Assembly (NCBI GenBank): GCA_012799165.1
Contig: JAAZLU010000131.1
Location: 1-6,183 of the forward strand
Direction of reading: 5' to 3'
Source of the DNA: Clostridiales bacterium
GTDB taxonomy: Bacteria; Bacillota; Clostridia; Peptostreptococcales; Anaerovoracaceae
Length of the DNA: 6,183 nt
The translations under genes were made by a program, and so were the position numbers. Of this stretch, positions 5,711 to 6,183 are shown one piece after another. The notes under the pieces are model-generated. The model was not told the DNA's origin. It saw only the letters and a list, made by a program, of their open reading frames with translations, and ran no database searches. How positions within the stretch are numbered: the first letter of the stretch is position 1; every line of letters starts with the position of its first letter.

Positions 5711-6183
5711 CTTCTCACCCTATTTATATGCCGCTCGAAGTCGCCGTTATTTATGAGTTCGGCTAATATGTACTGGTCGAAAGTCGGAACCGTACAGGTA
5801 TAGAAACCGATGCGCTCATCGATGAGGCTATGCAGGTCCTCGGGAAATATCATATATGCCGTGCGAAGGGAAGCGGAAATCGAGTTGGAAAAAGTATTCA
5901 CATAGATTACCCGGGAATTTTCATCCATCGAGAACAATGTATCCTCCGGCTTCTTGGCCGGTGTAAACTCGGACTCAAAGTCGTCTTCGATTATGTAGGC
6001 ATCCTTCTCGTTTGCCCAATGCAGATATTCCGCCTTCTTGGCCGGTGAAGCGGTTACCCCGCTCGGATAGCTCCTGTAGGGCGTTATATGAAGCACTTGG
6101 GCCTTGGAGTGCCACAGATACCAACTGTTTATTCCGTCCGGCCCCAAAGGAAGCATCTCGCACTTGTCACGATTTGCGCCGTA
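5692..6183 (-). CDS. MocR-type (GntR/PLP aminotransferase-like) regulator, 5' part cut by window; probably non-catalytic
   Basis: The frame is open through the right window edge, so about 163 C-terminal residues are seen and the N-terminal winged-helix DNA-binding domain would lie outside. Numbering is from the in-frame Met at 6156. The visible part is the large aminotransferase-like domain: HITPYRSYPSGVTAS (23-37), YIIEDDFESEF (54-64), RVIYVNTFSNSISASLR (82-98) and FERHINRVRRKK (140-151). In MocR proteins Asp58 would hold the PLP ring nitrogen. The ring-contacting Tyr is Phe60, and the Schiff-base Lys expected at 91 is Asn (codon at 5884-5886). The 33-residue spacing from Asp58 matches GabR Asp279-Lys312 as I recall it, so the alignment is firm. 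The protein ends at a TAG (5692-5694) just after RHINRVRRKKRKL, where canonical members continue with a C-terminal subdomain carrying the substrate-binding Arg. It could be a short non-enzymatic subgroup or a decaying gene. Confidence 0.82.
   Translation of the reverse strand, partial: YGANRDKCEMLPLGPDGINSWYLWHSKAQVLHITPYRSYPSGVTASPAKKAEYLHWANEKDAYIIEDDFESEFTPAKKPEDTLFSMDENSRVIYVNTFSNSISASLRTAYMIFPEDLHSLIDERIGFYTCTVPTFDQYILAELINNGDFERHINRVRRKKRKL

Noticed and set aside
5950..6047. A 14-base direct repeat, CTTCTTGGCCGGTG, at 5950-5963 and 6034-6047.
   Set aside because: Both copies encode a P-A-K-K stretch in the regulator, at places where the family naturally has such residues. Shared codon choice explains it without a mobile or regulatory repeat.

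Overview
The window looks like a piece of chromosome from a low-to-mid GC Gram-positive bacterium, most likely in the Clostridia. This rests on a Firmicutes-type T-box leader, strong GGAGG-type ribosome binding sites, a lipoprotein ABC receptor of the clostridial/streptococcal type, and frequent use of the Ile codon ATA and Arg codons AGA/AGG despite many GC-rich codons. I cannot name the genus from the sequence alone.

Left part (1-2607, + strand). The window opens inside, or exactly at the start of, a small polytopic membrane protein that I do not recognise. Its stop overlaps the start of the next gene in an ATGA junction. That gene encodes a membrane-anchored M20-family zinc peptidase or amidohydrolase with all expected metal ligands. 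After a short gap comes a thiamine pyrophosphokinase gene (thiN-like). There is no obvious functional link between it and the peptidase.

Central part (2608-5710, + strand). This is a complete, self-contained transcription unit. A promoter (TTGACA-17-AATAAT) starts right after the thiN stop. It drives a T-box riboswitch leader whose specifier triplet reads UGG (Trp) and whose tRNA acceptor-binding bulge reads UGGC, matching the G73 discriminator of bacterial tRNA-Trp. The leader ends in mutually exclusive antiterminator and terminator hairpins. Three tightly packed genes follow: a substrate-binding lipoprotein, a permease and an ATPase. Together they form an ABC importer of the type predicted elsewhere to carry tryptophan (TrpXYZ). 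The receptor and ATPase contain no tryptophan residue at all, which suits proteins made during tryptophan starvation. A strong intrinsic terminator closes the operon.

Right edge (5692-6183, - strand). A convergent gene, cut by the window end, encodes the aminotransferase-like domain of a MocR-type (GntR/PLP) regulator. It has Asn where the PLP-binding Lys is expected, Phe where the ring-stacking Tyr is expected, and it stops before the usual C-terminal subdomain. Its last codons form part of the operon terminator stem.

I found no mobile element, CRISPR array, rRNA or tRNA gene. The most informative object is the tryptophan T-box/transporter unit. It matches a known but little-annotated system rather than something entirely new. 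The degenerate MocR protein is the least explained feature.
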